Part shown: one piece after another, positions 7,173-15,781 of the stretch
Layout of the letters: each line of letters opens with the position of its first letter
Numbering within the stretch: position 1 is the stretch's first letter
Origin: JBNJDW01 sp051745265
GTDB lineage: Bacteria; Pseudomonadota; Alphaproteobacteria; Micavibrionales; CSBR16-224
Reading direction: 5' to 3'
NCBI GenBank assembly: GCA_051745265.1
Contig: JBNJDW010000007.1
Coordinates: 1 to 19,754 of the forward strand
Length of the DNA stretch: 19,754 bases
Notes under the pieces: generated by a model
Database searches by the model: none
The model's input: only the letters and a program-made list of their open reading frames with translations
Told to the model about the DNA's origin: nothing
Program-made: the position numbers and the translations under genes

Positions 7173-8594
7173 ATGTCCGAACTTTCTCCGATAATTGTCT
7201 GGTTTCGTCAGGATCTCAGGCTTTGTGATAATCCGGCGCTCTGTTATGCCGTAAAGTCGGGCAGGCCTGTTGTTTTGCTTTATATTCATGATCCGAAGGC
7301 TGCCGGGAAATGGCAGCCGGGCGGGGCAGGGTGCTGGTGGCTGCATCATAGCCTTGCAAGCCTGCAGCAGGATTTGACCGAGCATCAGGCACAATTGATT
7401 TTACGTACAGGCGCGGCTGAGAAAACCCTTGATGCCATTATACGGGAAACCGGTGCTGCCGCCGTGGTCTGGAACCGCCAGTATGAGCCCTGGGCAGTTG
7501 ATCGTGATAAACGGATCAAAGCCAGCTTGCAGGCTCAAGGCATTGAGGTGAACAGCTTTAAGGCTTCCGTATTGTTTGAACCCTGGGAAATCAAAACCAA
7601 AACATCCGGCAGCTTTTACAAAGTCTATACCCCGTTCATGAAAGTCTGTCGTGAACGGGCCGAGACGATCCGCCCGCCCTTTGAGATGCCCCATATCAAT
7701 AACATTGCTGCCATGCCAAGCAGCCAGACATTAGAAGATCTGGCACTGTTCTCGACAAAGGGCTGGGATGCTGCATTTTATAATGTCTGGACCCCGGGGG
7801 AGACCGGGGCAGAGCGCAGCCTTAAACACTTTCTGAATAAAAAATTGGGCCAATATGCCGAAGGCCGTAATTATCCGGCAGAAACACAAGAAGCTGTTTC
7901 ACGCCTGTCGCCGCATCTTCATTTCGGAGACATCAGCCCGTTCCAGATATGGCAGGTAATTCATCAGTCCAAGGTAGATTATGAGCCGGATGGCCGGACC
8001 TATGCCAATGAAATACTCTGGCGTGAATTTGCCTATCACTTGTTATATAATCTGCCTGATTTTCCTGATCAGCCGATGAATAAGAAATTTGCTGATTTTG
8101 AATGGCGTAAATCAGATAAACATCTAACCGCCTGGCAACAGGGCCAGACCGGATATCCGATCATTGATGCCGGTATGCGGCAGTTATGGCAGACGGGCTG
8201 GATGCATAACCGGGTGCGGATGATTGTCGGCTCTTTTCTGGTTAAAGATCTGCAGATCGACTGGCGCCATGGCGCGGCATGGTTTTGGGATACCCTGGTC
8301 GATGCTGATCTTGCCAGTAATACGATGGGCTGGCAGTGGGTGGCCGGTTGCGGGCCCGATGCCGCGCCGTTCTTTCGTATCTTTAATCCTGTCACGCAAA
8401 GCCGGAAATTTGATCCCGATGGCGATTATATCCGGCACTATGTTCCGGAATTGGCAGATATGCCCGATAAGTATATTCACGCGCCGTGGACAGCACCGGC
8501 GAATATTCGAAAATCATTTGATTATCCACCGCCTGTTGTAGACCACGCCCAAATGCGTAAACTGGCACTAGAGAAATATAAAGCGATTAAATAA
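7173..8594 (+). CDS. phrB: Deoxyribodipyrimidine photolyase (class I CPD type)
   Basis: The enzyme uses light to split cyclobutane pyrimidine dimers in DNA through reduced FAD. The 473-residue length is close to E. coli PhrB (472). Residues 7-130 form the antenna-pigment domain (VWFRQDLRLCDNPAL). The FAD-binding helical domain spans about 210-470 and contains EILWREFAYHLLYN (280-293), GYPIIDAGMRQL (327-338), WMHNRVRMI (343-351) and DWRHG (363-367). The tryptophan electron-transfer chain is present at W311, W364 and W387, matching W306, W359 and W382 of E. coli by spacing. The ATG at 7173 gives the family's normal start. No strong ribosome binding site is seen. The ygfZ-like gene follows after 11 bases, so the two are probably cotranscribed. 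Confidence 0.95.
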   Translation: MSELSPIIVWFRQDLRLCDNPALCYAVKSGRPVVLLYIHDPKAAGKWQPGGAGCWWLHHSLASLQQDLTEHQAQLILRTGAAEKTLDAIIRETGAAAVVWNRQYEPWAVDRDKRIKASLQAQGIEVNSFKASVLFEPWEIKTKTSGSFYKVYTPFMKVCRERAETIRPPFEMPHINNIAAMPSSQTLEDLALFSTKGWDAAFYNVWTPGETGAERSLKHFLNKKLGQYAEGRNYPAETQEAVSRLSPHLHFGDISPFQIWQVIHQSKVDYEPDGRTYANEILWREFAYHLLYNLPDFPDQPMNKKFADFEWRKSDKHLTAWQQGQTGYPIIDAGMRQLWQTGWMHNRVRMIVGSFLVKDLQIDWRHGAAWFWDTLVDADLASNTMGWQWVAGCGPDAAPFFRIFNPVTQSRKFDPDGDYIRHYVPELADMPDKYIHAPWTAPANIRKSFDYPPPVVDHAQMRKLALEKYKAIK

Positions 8595-8605
8595 GGATAG
8601 ATGAC

Positions 8606-9397
8606 ATGCCCCTAACCGAGATTACCAACCGTTGCTGCCTTGATATAACCGGTGAGGATGCCAAAAGCTTTTTGCAGGGGATGGTCACCAATGATCTTGC
8701 GTTTTTAGATGATCAGCCGGCGCTGTATGCCTGCCTGTTATCGCCACAGGGAAAATTCCTTCATGATTTTCTGATGACAAAGATAGACGGCGGATACCGG
8801 CTGGAAGTTTTGAAAGAGCAGGCGGAAATATTAATAAAACGTCTTAAGCTGTATAAGCTACGGGCCAAAGTTACCTTTCAGATTAATGAGGCACAAAAAA
8901 TCTATGCCGGTTGGGCTGAATCCGAGATGCCGGATGGGGGCTATCGTGATCCCCGTCTTGAAAATCTGGGCTGGCGGTTAATAAGTGATACGCCTGTTGA
9001 AACAACCGCTGAATTTGGCGCTTATGATCTGATGCGGATTAAGGCGGCTGTTCCGGATGGCAGCCGTGATTTAACGCAGGAGTTATCAACGATTTACGAG
9101 GGAAATATTGATCTGCTCAACGGTGTTGCCTATGAAAAGGGCTGCTATATGGGGCAGGAACTGACCGCCCGCATGTATTACCGCGGATTAATAAAAAAGC
9201 GTTTATTCCCGATCAAGGCAAATTCGGGTCACCTTACAACAGGGGAAGAGGTGCTGCGTAATGGCCGTTTTGCCGGTAAGATCGGCAGTACGGTTGATAA
9301 TTGGGGGCTGGTATGCCTGAAAACCGCTGATATTGAGACGCCGCATGAAACCGCATCCGGGATTGGCCTGTCCATCACCAGGCCTGAACAAATTTAA
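8606..9397 (+). CDS. ygfZ: YgfZ/GcvT-like folate-binding protein for Fe-S cluster maintenance
   Basis: The 263-residue protein belongs to the YgfZ (COG0354) branch of the aminomethyltransferase fold. In E. coli, YgfZ binds tetrahydrofolate and supports activity or repair of certain iron-sulphur enzymes, including the tRNA-modifying enzyme MiaB. The diagnostic motif K-G-C-Y-x-G-Q-E is intact at residues 178-185, with the essential cysteine at 180. The N-terminal folate-binding half begins with LDITGEDAKSFLQGMVTNDL. The ATG at 8606 is well supported by AAGGATAG a few bases upstream. The gene begins 11 bases after phrB, which points to an operon. Some alphaproteobacterial members are annotated IbaG or CAF17-like, with the same role. 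Confidence 0.9.
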   Translation: MPLTEITNRCCLDITGEDAKSFLQGMVTNDLAFLDDQPALYACLLSPQGKFLHDFLMTKIDGGYRLEVLKEQAEILIKRLKLYKLRAKVTFQINEAQKIYAGWAESEMPDGGYRDPRLENLGWRLISDTPVETTAEFGAYDLMRIKAAVPDGSRDLTQELSTIYEGNIDLLNGVAYEKGCYMGQELTARMYYRGLIKKRLFPIKANSGHLTTGEEVLRNGRFAGKIGSTVDNWGLVCLKTADIETPHETASGIGLSITRPEQI

Positions 9398-9489
9398 ATA
9401 AACCCATGGGCTTTCAGGATAAATTTACTTTTATGTTTTAAACTCTACTAGGGGAATAGGGGCGTCATGTAACTGTCTCTGACATATAT

Positions 9490-10572
9490 ATGGTAGGATC
9501 TGACAAGAACGATAAAGAAAAAAAGCTCAGTCAACAGGATAAGAACAGCATTGATAAAATCGATCAATTACCGCTGAGTATTATCCCGCTTAAAAGCAAC
9601 AGCCTGAAAAGCGCCAGATTGCTCAAAAACGCGCGTCTGGAAACCGTGCTTGAGCTTTATAATGACCCGGTTTCGGGCAGTTTGCAGATTCCAACTGATG
9701 AAAATCTCAGCGAAGCACTGGGGATGGGAAATTCTGATGCCTTCGAACATGACAGGCTTGTGATCAAGCAGCTTTCTCAGATGCACAGTTTTGATATTTT
9801 CTCGATGCGAAATTCATTGCACCGCATTGGCCTTGATCTTGAGCTTGATGACGATGTTTTTCAACTGTCTGATGAGATGAAAGTAGCGCTGCAAAAATAT
9901 GCCAATGCTTTTACAGCACCGTTGATTCGCAAAATTTACGGGCTTGAGCAGGCGGAAATTGATAAGCTTGACGGTAATCTCAATAATCTGTTTCAAAACC
10001 CGGATAAAGAGGTCGTTCGGAAAAATCTGGTGAATATGGCCGAGAGTACCGGTATACCGCTTGAGGAGATTCCGGGCTTTATCCAGAATTACAGCGATAT
10101 TTATCAGTCCGTGGCTTATTACCGTTATACCTATGACGCTGTGATTAAGGATGCTGAACGGTTTCTGGTCTGGATTGCAGATGTGGTCGCGCATAAAGAT
10201 GTGGCCTCGACACCGCAGACCTTGAAGGTCTGTGTTGATGTCGAGCGGGATATGCGCTTTATCCTGTCCTCTCTCCGGGCACGTTTTGATCTGTTCCGCA
10301 AAAGCTTTCAAGCCTTCTGGCAGGATATTAACGCGCAGTCTTTCGCCCAGCTGCGCCGCGATGTTTCGGAAAATTATGACCTGATCGGCGCGGTTCTATG
10401 CGCTGTTGTGGTTAAAATCAATGTCTGGTCAGAAGCCTTTCCCAGCAATGATGTCGGCAGCCCCAGCCGCCGGGCCAAATTCATTATGACCGATCTCGCC
10501 CCCGGAATTGCAAATGTCCGGAAGCAAGAGCAAGAGGCGCGCAAGTCCTTAGGGATGGAAGTGCGGGTCTGA
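9490..10572 (+). CDS. Unknown helical protein, 360 residues
   Basis: I do not recognise this protein. It is soluble, with no signal peptide or membrane helix, and almost entirely helical by pattern, with a Lys-rich N-terminus (DKNDKEKKLSQQDKN). A first helical domain covers about residues 20-130. The middle contains NMAESTGIPLEEIPGFIQNY and YYRYTYDAVIKDAERFLVWI, and the C-terminal third is a long charged bundle with RDMRFILSSLRARFDLFRKS. The ATG at 9490 has no ribosome binding site in front, only ATATAT, so the start is uncertain; no better Met lies nearby. It starts 92 bases after ygfZ and converges on the small gene ending at 10603 with only 30 bases between. The role is unknown. Confidence 0.75.
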   Translation: MVGSDKNDKEKKLSQQDKNSIDKIDQLPLSIIPLKSNSLKSARLLKNARLETVLELYNDPVSGSLQIPTDENLSEALGMGNSDAFEHDRLVIKQLSQMHSFDIFSMRNSLHRIGLDLELDDDVFQLSDEMKVALQKYANAFTAPLIRKIYGLEQAEIDKLDGNLNNLFQNPDKEVVRKNLVNMAESTGIPLEEIPGFIQNYSDIYQSVAYYRYTYDAVIKDAERFLVWIADVVAHKDVASTPQTLKVCVDVERDMRFILSSLRARFDLFRKSFQAFWQDINAQSFAQLRRDVSENYDLIGAVLCAVVVKINVWSEAFPSNDVGSPSRRAKFIMTDLAPGIANVRKQEQEARKSLGMEVRV

Positions 10573-10602
10573 GCTGAAAACAAGGCTTAACCAGTCAGAG
10601 GA

Positions 10603-11043
10603 TTAACGTTTAGGACCAGATCCCGGCTTCGGCTTATTAAACGGATTGCCTTTGGATAATGTCAGATCGGTCGTATTCTCAACTTTACCCAAGGCTTGAA
10701 CCAAGGCTTCCGGGTCTTGAAACTGTTTTCCTGACAAAGTTGTTAGCTTATCGACAACCGCATCCATTCTCGGACAAATTTTACGCCATTCTTCACGGCT
10801 TACACCTTCTTCGTCGAGCGCTTTACAAAATTCCGCAGCAAGAACCACAGTGTCTTTAAGCTCCTTAGTCCAGAAGTTATACATTCCTCTTGCCAGATTA
10901 GCCTTCTTGCCTGTGATTTCACCCTTTTCAACGCGTTTCATTGTATCAATGTAAAAACTACTGTAGTCCACAGCTTCTGAGAGTCTGTCAACAAGAGCGG
11001 CTTCAACGTCCTGCATTTCCGAATTGGGGATTCTTTTTGTCAT
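10603..11043 (-). CDS. Small unknown helical protein
   Basis: The 146-residue protein is soluble and helical, with a basic Pro/Gly/Lys tail (NPFNKPKPGSGPKR) that looks disordered. I know no family for it. The ATG ending at 11043 (MTKRIPNSEMQ) is chosen; a TTG ending at 11064 would add seven residues. Neither has a clear ribosome binding site. A good promoter at 11084-11112 predicts a transcript starting near 11077, which fits both starts. The gene lies downstream of ppdK on the same strand but with its own promoter, so it is likely a separate unit. Confidence 0.65.
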   Translation of the reverse strand: MTKRIPNSEMQDVEAALVDRLSEAVDYSSFYIDTMKRVEKGEITGKKANLARGMYNFWTKELKDTVVLAAEFCKALDEEGVSREEWRKICPRMDAVVDKLTTLSGKQFQDPEALVQALGKVENTTDLTLSKGNPFNKPKPGSGPKR

Positions 11044-11083
11044 GGCTTTGGTCGCTTTTTCCAAATGAATTTATTTTCTATAT

Positions 11084-11112
11084 TCATTAGCCATAACGCC
11101 AGCTCTTGTCAA
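11084..11112 (-). promoter_or_regulatory. Near-consensus sigma-70 promoter for the 10603-11043 gene
   Basis: On the minus strand TTGACA (11107-11112) is followed after exactly 17 bases by TAATGA (11084-11089). The -35 is perfect and the -10 is good. The predicted start is about 34 bases before the ATG. Confidence 0.6.
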
Positions 11113-11143
11113 GCATGAATATTGCCGCATTATCAGTCTATTA

Positions 11144-13861
11144 TTAATCCTGCTGTTTTAGATAAGCCTGCGCCGCCGAAAGCCTTGCGATAGGTACCCG
11201 AAACGGGGAACAGGAAATATAATCCAGACCGACTGATTCAAAAAATTGAATAGATTTCGGATCGCCGCCATGTTCACCGCAAATGCCGAGTTTTATATCG
11301 GGGCGGGTCTGACGGCCGCGTTCAACACCGATTTTGACCAGCTCACCAACGCCTTCGATATCAAGGCTGATGAACGGATCTTCGGCAATGATGCCTTTGT
11401 CCTGATAGGCGGGTAAGAAACGCCCGGCATCATCACGACTGATGCCAAAGGCTGTCTGGGTCAGATCATTGGTGCCAAAGCTGAAAAATTCAGCGGTTTG
11501 GGCAAGATCAGCAGCACGAAGCGCAGCGCGGGGCAGTTCAATCATGGTACCGATTTTATATTCGAAAACCTGTCCTGTTGTGTGCATCACTTCATCAGCA
11601 GTTTTGGTGATGGTTTCTTTTAGGATATCAAGCTCGGCCCGTGTCGCGGCCAGCGGAATCATAATTTCAGGCAGAACCGTTTCGCCTGACTTTTTCATGA
11701 CTTCGGCAACGGCGCTAAAAATCGCGCTGGCCTGCATGGCATAAATATCAGGGAATGTGACGCCCAACCGGCAGCCGCGATGACCCAGCATCGGGTTGGT
11801 TTCTGTGAGCTGCGCAATCCGTCTTGACAGTTTATCGACAGGCATATCAAGCGCCGTGGCTAGCCGTACGATTTCATCCTGACCATGAGGCAGAAATTCG
11901 TGCAAAGGCGGATCCAGCAGGCGGATGGTCACCGGCATACCGGCCATGATTTCAAACAGCTCAACAAAATCGGATTTTTGTTCCGGCTCCAGCTCGGTCA
12001 GTGCTGTCAAGCGTTCTTCTTCATTTTCGGCCAGAATCATGCGCCGGACATTCAAAATCCGGTCCACGTCAAAAAACATATGTTCGGTCCGGCATAACCC
12101 TATACCCTCGGCACCAAAGCCCTGCGCTGTGCGGGCATCTTCCGGTGTTTCGGCATTGGCACGCACGCCCAGACGACGGATATTATCCGCCCAGCCCATG
12201 ACCGTTTCAAAATCATGTGACAGCACCGGTTTAATGGTCGGAATACGGCCTGCCATGACTTCGCCGGTGGCGCCGTCTAGGGTTAGGATATCGCCTTCTT
12301 TCAAAACAGTGCCGTTTACCGTCAGGCTACGGCTGGCATAATGTATGCCTATTTCACCGGCACCGGCAACACAGCAGCGGCCCATGCCACGGGCGACGAC
12401 AGCCGCGTGACTGGTCATCCCGCCGCGCGTGGTCAAAATACCCGCGGCCGCATGCATGCCGTGAATATCCTCCGGGCTGGTTTCGATCCGGCAGAGAATA
12501 ACGACTTCTCCGGCATTGGCCTGTTTCTCGGCCTCATCCGCGGTAAAGACAATCCGGCCGGACGCCGCACCGGGAGAGGCTGGCAGCCCGCGGGTCAGAA
12601 CATTTTTTTCAGCACCAGGGTCCAGTGTCGGGTGTAAAAGCTGGTCGAGTGCCATCGGGTCAAGGCGGAGGAGGGCGCCTTCTTTTGAAACCAGCCCTTG
12701 TTCAACCATATCGACGGCGATTTTAAGCGCGGCTCTGGCGGTTCGCTTTCCGGTACGGGTTTGCAGCATATACAGTTTGCCCTGCTGAATGGTAAATTCA
12801 ATATCCTGCATATCCTTGTAATGTTCTTCCAGCTTGTTGCGGATATCACAAAGCTGCTCAAAGACTTCCGGCATGGTTTCTTCCAAAGCGGGAAGATCCG
12901 AATGATTGGCTTTTTTAGAAGAGATCGTCAGGTGCTGAGGCGTGCGAATACCGGCAACGACGTCTTCGCCCTGGGCATTGATCAGATATTCACCATAGAA
13001 CAGGTTTTCACCGGTTGACGGATCGCGGGTAAAGGCAACACCTGTTGCGCAGTCTTCGCCCATATTGCCAAAAACCATGGCCTGGACATTAACGGCGGTG
13101 CCCCAGTCGGTGGGAATATCGTTCAGGCGGCGGTAGGTCACAGCCCGCGGCGTCATCCATGATTTGAATACGGCCCCAATCGCGCCCCATAACTGTTCTT
13201 GCACATCCTGCGGAAAAGGACGGCCGAGATCACGTTCGACAATTTTCTTGTAATCTTCGATGATTTCAACCCAGCCATCGGCGGTAATATCCGTATCCAT
13301 GCGGATATCATGGTCGCGTTTATAGCTGTCCATGACATCCTCAAATTCATAATGATCAACATCAAGGACCACATCACTATACATCTGAATAAAACGCCGG
13401 TAGCTGTCATAGGCAAAACGGCGATCTCCGCTGCGTTTTGCAAGGCCTTCGACGGTTTCATCATTCAAACCAAGATTAAGGACGGTATCCATCATTCCGG
13501 GCATAGAGGCCCGCGCGCCGGAACGCACCGAAAGCAGAAGCGGATTTTCAACATTGCCCAGAACCATACCCAGTTCCTGTTCAACCTGGCGCAGGGCCTG
13601 CTCCGTTTCAGCAATCAGGCCATCGGGGTATTCTTCATTGTTTTTGTAAAACCGGGTGCAGACCTCGGTCGACAGGGTGAATCCGGGGGGAACCGGTAAG
13701 CCAAGACCGCTCATCTCCGCAAGATTTGCGCCTTTGCCGCCAAGCAGGTTCTTCATGTCTGCGGAGCCTTCACTGCCTTCCGGACCGAAAGAATAGACGT
13801 ATTTAGCAAGCTGATCTGGCTGTTGTTTCGCGGCAAGAGATTCTTGTGCGGTCATGGTCAT
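11144..13861 (-). CDS. ppdK: Pyruvate, phosphate dikinase
   Basis: The enzyme interconverts ATP, phosphate and pyruvate with AMP, pyrophosphate and phosphoenolpyruvate, supporting gluconeogenesis or pyrophosphate-linked glycolysis in the cytoplasm. The 905-residue length matches the family. The N-terminal nucleotide-binding domain has LLGGKGANLAEMSGLGLPVP (about residues 39-58). The swivelling phosphohistidine domain has GGMTSHAAVVARGMG with the catalytic His at 485. The C-terminal PEP/pyruvate barrel has GTNDLTQTAFG and the active-site cysteine in GICGEHGGDP (Cys861). The first domain and the His motif separate it from PEP synthase. The start at 13861 follows AGGGG on the minus strand; a second ATG ending at 13855 (MTAQES) is equally possible. 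It is divergent from glyS with overlapping predicted promoters. Confidence 0.97.
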   Translation of the reverse strand: MTMTAQESLAAKQQPDQLAKYVYSFGPEGSEGSADMKNLLGGKGANLAEMSGLGLPVPPGFTLSTEVCTRFYKNNEEYPDGLIAETEQALRQVEQELGMVLGNVENPLLLSVRSGARASMPGMMDTVLNLGLNDETVEGLAKRSGDRRFAYDSYRRFIQMYSDVVLDVDHYEFEDVMDSYKRDHDIRMDTDITADGWVEIIEDYKKIVERDLGRPFPQDVQEQLWGAIGAVFKSWMTPRAVTYRRLNDIPTDWGTAVNVQAMVFGNMGEDCATGVAFTRDPSTGENLFYGEYLINAQGEDVVAGIRTPQHLTISSKKANHSDLPALEETMPEVFEQLCDIRNKLEEHYKDMQDIEFTIQQGKLYMLQTRTGKRTARAALKIAVDMVEQGLVSKEGALLRLDPMALDQLLHPTLDPGAEKNVLTRGLPASPGAASGRIVFTADEAEKQANAGEVVILCRIETSPEDIHGMHAAAGILTTRGGMTSHAAVVARGMGRCCVAGAGEIGIHYASRSLTVNGTVLKEGDILTLDGATGEVMAGRIPTIKPVLSHDFETVMGWADNIRRLGVRANAETPEDARTAQGFGAEGIGLCRTEHMFFDVDRILNVRRMILAENEEERLTALTELEPEQKSDFVELFEIMAGMPVTIRLLDPPLHEFLPHGQDEIVRLATALDMPVDKLSRRIAQLTETNPMLGHRGCRLGVTFPDIYAMQASAIFSAVAEVMKKSGETVLPEIMIPLAATRAELDILKETITKTADEVMHTTGQVFEYKIGTMIELPRAALRAADLAQTAEFFSFGTNDLTQTAFGISRDDAGRFLPAYQDKGIIAEDPFISLDIEGVGELVKIGVERGRQTRPDIKLGICGEHGGDPKSIQFFESVGLDYISCSPFRVPIARLSAAQAYLKQQD

Positions 13862-13880
13862 AATTCCCCTGTATAAATTG

Positions 13881-13909
13881 TTGCAGTGTATCACTGTCGA
13901 GTATAGGAT
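13881..13909 (+). promoter_or_regulatory. Predicted glyS promoter
   Basis: TTGCAG at 13881-13886 and TAGGAT at 13904-13909 are 17 bases apart. A transcript would start near 13916 and have a leader of about 35 bases. Confidence 0.4.
13884..13896. repeat. Short inverted repeat inside the divergent promoter region
   Basis: CAGTG at 13884-13888 and CACTG at 13892-13896 flank TAT. The repeat starts within the glyS -35 element and covers the predicted ppdK transcription start, so it could be a shared operator. Arms of five bases can occur by chance. Confidence 0.3.
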
Positions 13910-13928
13910 AATTGGCTATAAAGGCCAA
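13900..13928 (-). promoter_or_regulatory. Predicted ppdK promoter
   Basis: On the minus strand TTGGCC (13923-13928) is followed after 17 bases by TATACT (13900-13905). The -10 is close to consensus. Its -10 overlaps that of the predicted glyS promoter on the other strand. Confidence 0.45.
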
Positions 13929-13929
13929 T
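13911..13929. repeat. Inverted repeat at the ppdK -35 / glyS leader
   Basis: ATTGGC at 13911-13916 pairs with GCCAAT at 13924-13929 over seven bases. It overlaps the predicted ppdK -35 and lies at the start of the predicted glyS transcript, where it could be a protein site in DNA or a small RNA hairpin. Confidence 0.3.
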
Positions 13930-13950
13930 CTTAAAAAAGCAGGATACAAC

Positions 13951-15492
13951 ATGACAAACGCTCAGCCCGTAAAAAGTTCTCCGCTGGAAGACGAAAAAAT
14001 TCAAATGGACGATCTGGTTGCCTTGTGCCGCCGTCGCGGCTTTATTTTTCAGGCGTCAGAGCTTTACGGCGGTCTGAATGGTTTTTGGGATTACGGCCCG
14101 CTGGGCACGGCTTTGAAAAATAATCTTCGTGATGCCTGGTGGCGCGATATGGTGCTGGCGCCGCCGCTGGGGCCGGATGGCAAGCCTTTGCAGATTCTCG
14201 GGCTGGATTCTTCTATTATTCAGAACCCCAGAACCTGGGAAGCTTCGGGCCATGTCGGTAATTTCAATGATCCGATGGTGGATTGTAAATCCAGCAAGCT
14301 GCGTTACCGGGCCGATCATGTCGTGGTTTACAAAAACCGCGAAAATGGCAAAATGCTGGCCTTTATGAATGGTGAACTTGAAAAGGCGCAATTAAAGAAA
14401 TTAAAAAAGCTCGGCGGTACGGATGATCTCAGCCAATATGATACGGCGCTGATGACTGAGGTTGATACCGAAAAATACAGCGAAATTATCGGCCCCGATG
14501 TCAATGAACCGGGCAGCCTGACCGAACCGCGGGCCTTTAACATGATGTTCAAAACCTATGTCGGCGCGACCGCGACTGAGGATGATGTTGCCTATCTGCG
14601 GCCCGAAACGGCGCAGGGGATTTTCCTGAACTATAAAAACGTGTTGTCCACCAGCCGTGTGAAGCCGCCTTTTGGGATTGCTCAGATCGGCAAGGCCTTC
14701 CGCAATGAAGTGACGCCGCGTAACTTTATCTATCGTTCCCGCGAATTTGAACAAATGGAAATGGAATGGTTCTGCCCGCCGGATGAGGCCAAAATGTGGC
14801 GCGAATTCTGGCTGGAAGAACGTCATAACTGGTGGAAATCCGTCGGCCTTAGCGATCATAACATGATCCTCCGTGATCATGATAAAGATGAATTGTCCCA
14901 TTATGCGACCGAGGGCTATGGCACAACCGATGTCGAATACCGGTTCCCGTTCACCTGGCCTGACTTTGGTGAGCTTGAAGGGGTGGCCCATCGCTGTGCT
15001 TATGACCTGACCCAGCATCAGAAGTTTTCAGGCACCAAGCTTGAATATGTTGATCCACAGGCACCGGATGACCGTTATATCCCGCATGTCATTGAACCTG
15101 CTGCCGGCCTGACCCGCGGTGTTCTGGCTGTATTGGCCGAAGCCTATACAAAGGATGAAAGCCGTCCGGCCAAAATGTATATGAAATTCACGCCGCAGAT
15201 GGCACCGATCAAGGCTGCGATCCTACCGCTGGTGGCCAAGGACGGTATGCCGGAAATCGCTGAGAAGCTGTATTTATCACTGCGCAAGAAATACGTTACC
15301 GAAATTGATGTGAAACAGAATATCGGTAAACGCTATGCCCGCCATGATGAAATCGGCACGCCGTACTGTATTACCATTGATACCGACACTTTGAGCGATC
15401 AGACTGTGACAATCCGGCATCGTGATACCATGCAGCAAGAACGGATTGCCCTTGATAAGGTCGAAGCGTTCCTGGCTGAAAAGCTGGGCTAA
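13951..15492 (+). CDS. glyS: Glycyl-tRNA synthetase, single-chain (alpha2) type
   Basis: The enzyme charges tRNA-Gly with glycine. The 513-residue protein is the homodimeric class II form (COG0423), not the bacterial GlyQ/GlyS pair. This is shown by DLVALCRRRGFIFQASELYG and then GFWDYGPLG near the N-terminus. Also present are YLRPETAQGIF, motif 2 in FRNEVTPRNFIYRSREFEQM, and a motif 3 region with EPAAGLTRGVLAVL. A C-terminal anticodon-binding domain begins near PQMAPIKAAILP. I start it at the ATG at 13951, with AGGA at 13941-13944 six bases before; an upstream TTG at 13912 lies between promoter and ribosome binding site and is unlikely. It is divergent from ppdK. Many alphaproteobacteria carry glyQ and glyS in this neighbourhood instead, so a replacement is possible. 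The family may be labelled glyQS or GRS1 in databases. Confidence 0.95.
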   Translation: MTNAQPVKSSPLEDEKIQMDDLVALCRRRGFIFQASELYGGLNGFWDYGPLGTALKNNLRDAWWRDMVLAPPLGPDGKPLQILGLDSSIIQNPRTWEASGHVGNFNDPMVDCKSSKLRYRADHVVVYKNRENGKMLAFMNGELEKAQLKKLKKLGGTDDLSQYDTALMTEVDTEKYSEIIGPDVNEPGSLTEPRAFNMMFKTYVGATATEDDVAYLRPETAQGIFLNYKNVLSTSRVKPPFGIAQIGKAFRNEVTPRNFIYRSREFEQMEMEWFCPPDEAKMWREFWLEERHNWWKSVGLSDHNMILRDHDKDELSHYATEGYGTTDVEYRFPFTWPDFGELEGVAHRCAYDLTQHQKFSGTKLEYVDPQAPDDRYIPHVIEPAAGLTRGVLAVLAEAYTKDESRPAKMYMKFTPQMAPIKAAILPLVAKDGMPEIAEKLYLSLRKKYVTEIDVKQNIGKRYARHDEIGTPYCITIDTDTLSDQTVTIRHRDTMQQERIALDKVEAFLAEKLG

Positions 15493-15508
15493 GGTCAAAG
15501 CTTGCTCG

Positions 15509-15544
15509 GGTCGCTGATTACAAGTCAGCCACCGGGCAGTTTTT
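15509..15544 (+). terminator. Probable glyS terminator
   Basis: Nine-position arms at 15509-15517 and 15525-15533 pair with one C/C mismatch around the loop TTACAAG. Five T follow at 15540-15544, six bases after the stem. It is imperfect but well placed, 16 bases after the glyS stop, and overlaps the end of the convergent gene. Confidence 0.4.
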
Positions 15545-15766
15545 AAGGCTGCAGGCTTTGGGGTTATCAGCGTTGTAGTAAACGCCGCATTTGGGGCAGG
15601 GGATCAGTTTTTCGCGTGCAGGTGCGGCGGTATCTTCTTCGGATGTCGGTTCGTTTTCGATTTCGGTTTTGGGCTCCAGAACCCGATCGATGAAATGTTT
15701 GAGCAATTTACCCAGGAAATAAATCGCGGCACCAATAAGAACGGTTCTGAGGATTTGAATAAGCAT
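15518..15766 (-). CDS. Small membrane-anchored zinc-ribbon-like protein
   Basis: The 82-residue protein has one N-terminal membrane helix (about residues 4-19). An acidic linker (EPKTEIENEPTSEEDTAA) follows, then a C-terminal cysteine cluster C57-x2-C60-x11-C72-x4-C77 that looks like a zinc ribbon (LIPCPKCGVYYNADNP). I recall similar small proteins near glyS and S49 peptidase genes in alphaproteobacteria, with unknown role. It begins 15 bases after the stop of the S49 peptidase gene and is probably cotranscribed with it. The ribosome binding site is weak. Its end overlaps the glyS terminator region. Confidence 0.75.
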   Translation of the reverse strand: MLIQILRTVLIGAAIYFLGKLLKHFIDRVLEPKTEIENEPTSEEDTAAPAREKLIPCPKCGVYYNADNPKACSLKNCPVADL

Positions 15767-15781
15767 TTATTTATTTCAAAG

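Noticed and set aside
11442..13699. Several long plus-strand frames within ppdK
   Set aside because: They are antisense shadows of a highly conserved gene and show no family features.
14401..15018. 205-codon minus-strand frame within glyS
   Set aside because: It is an antisense shadow of the conserved synthetase reading frame.
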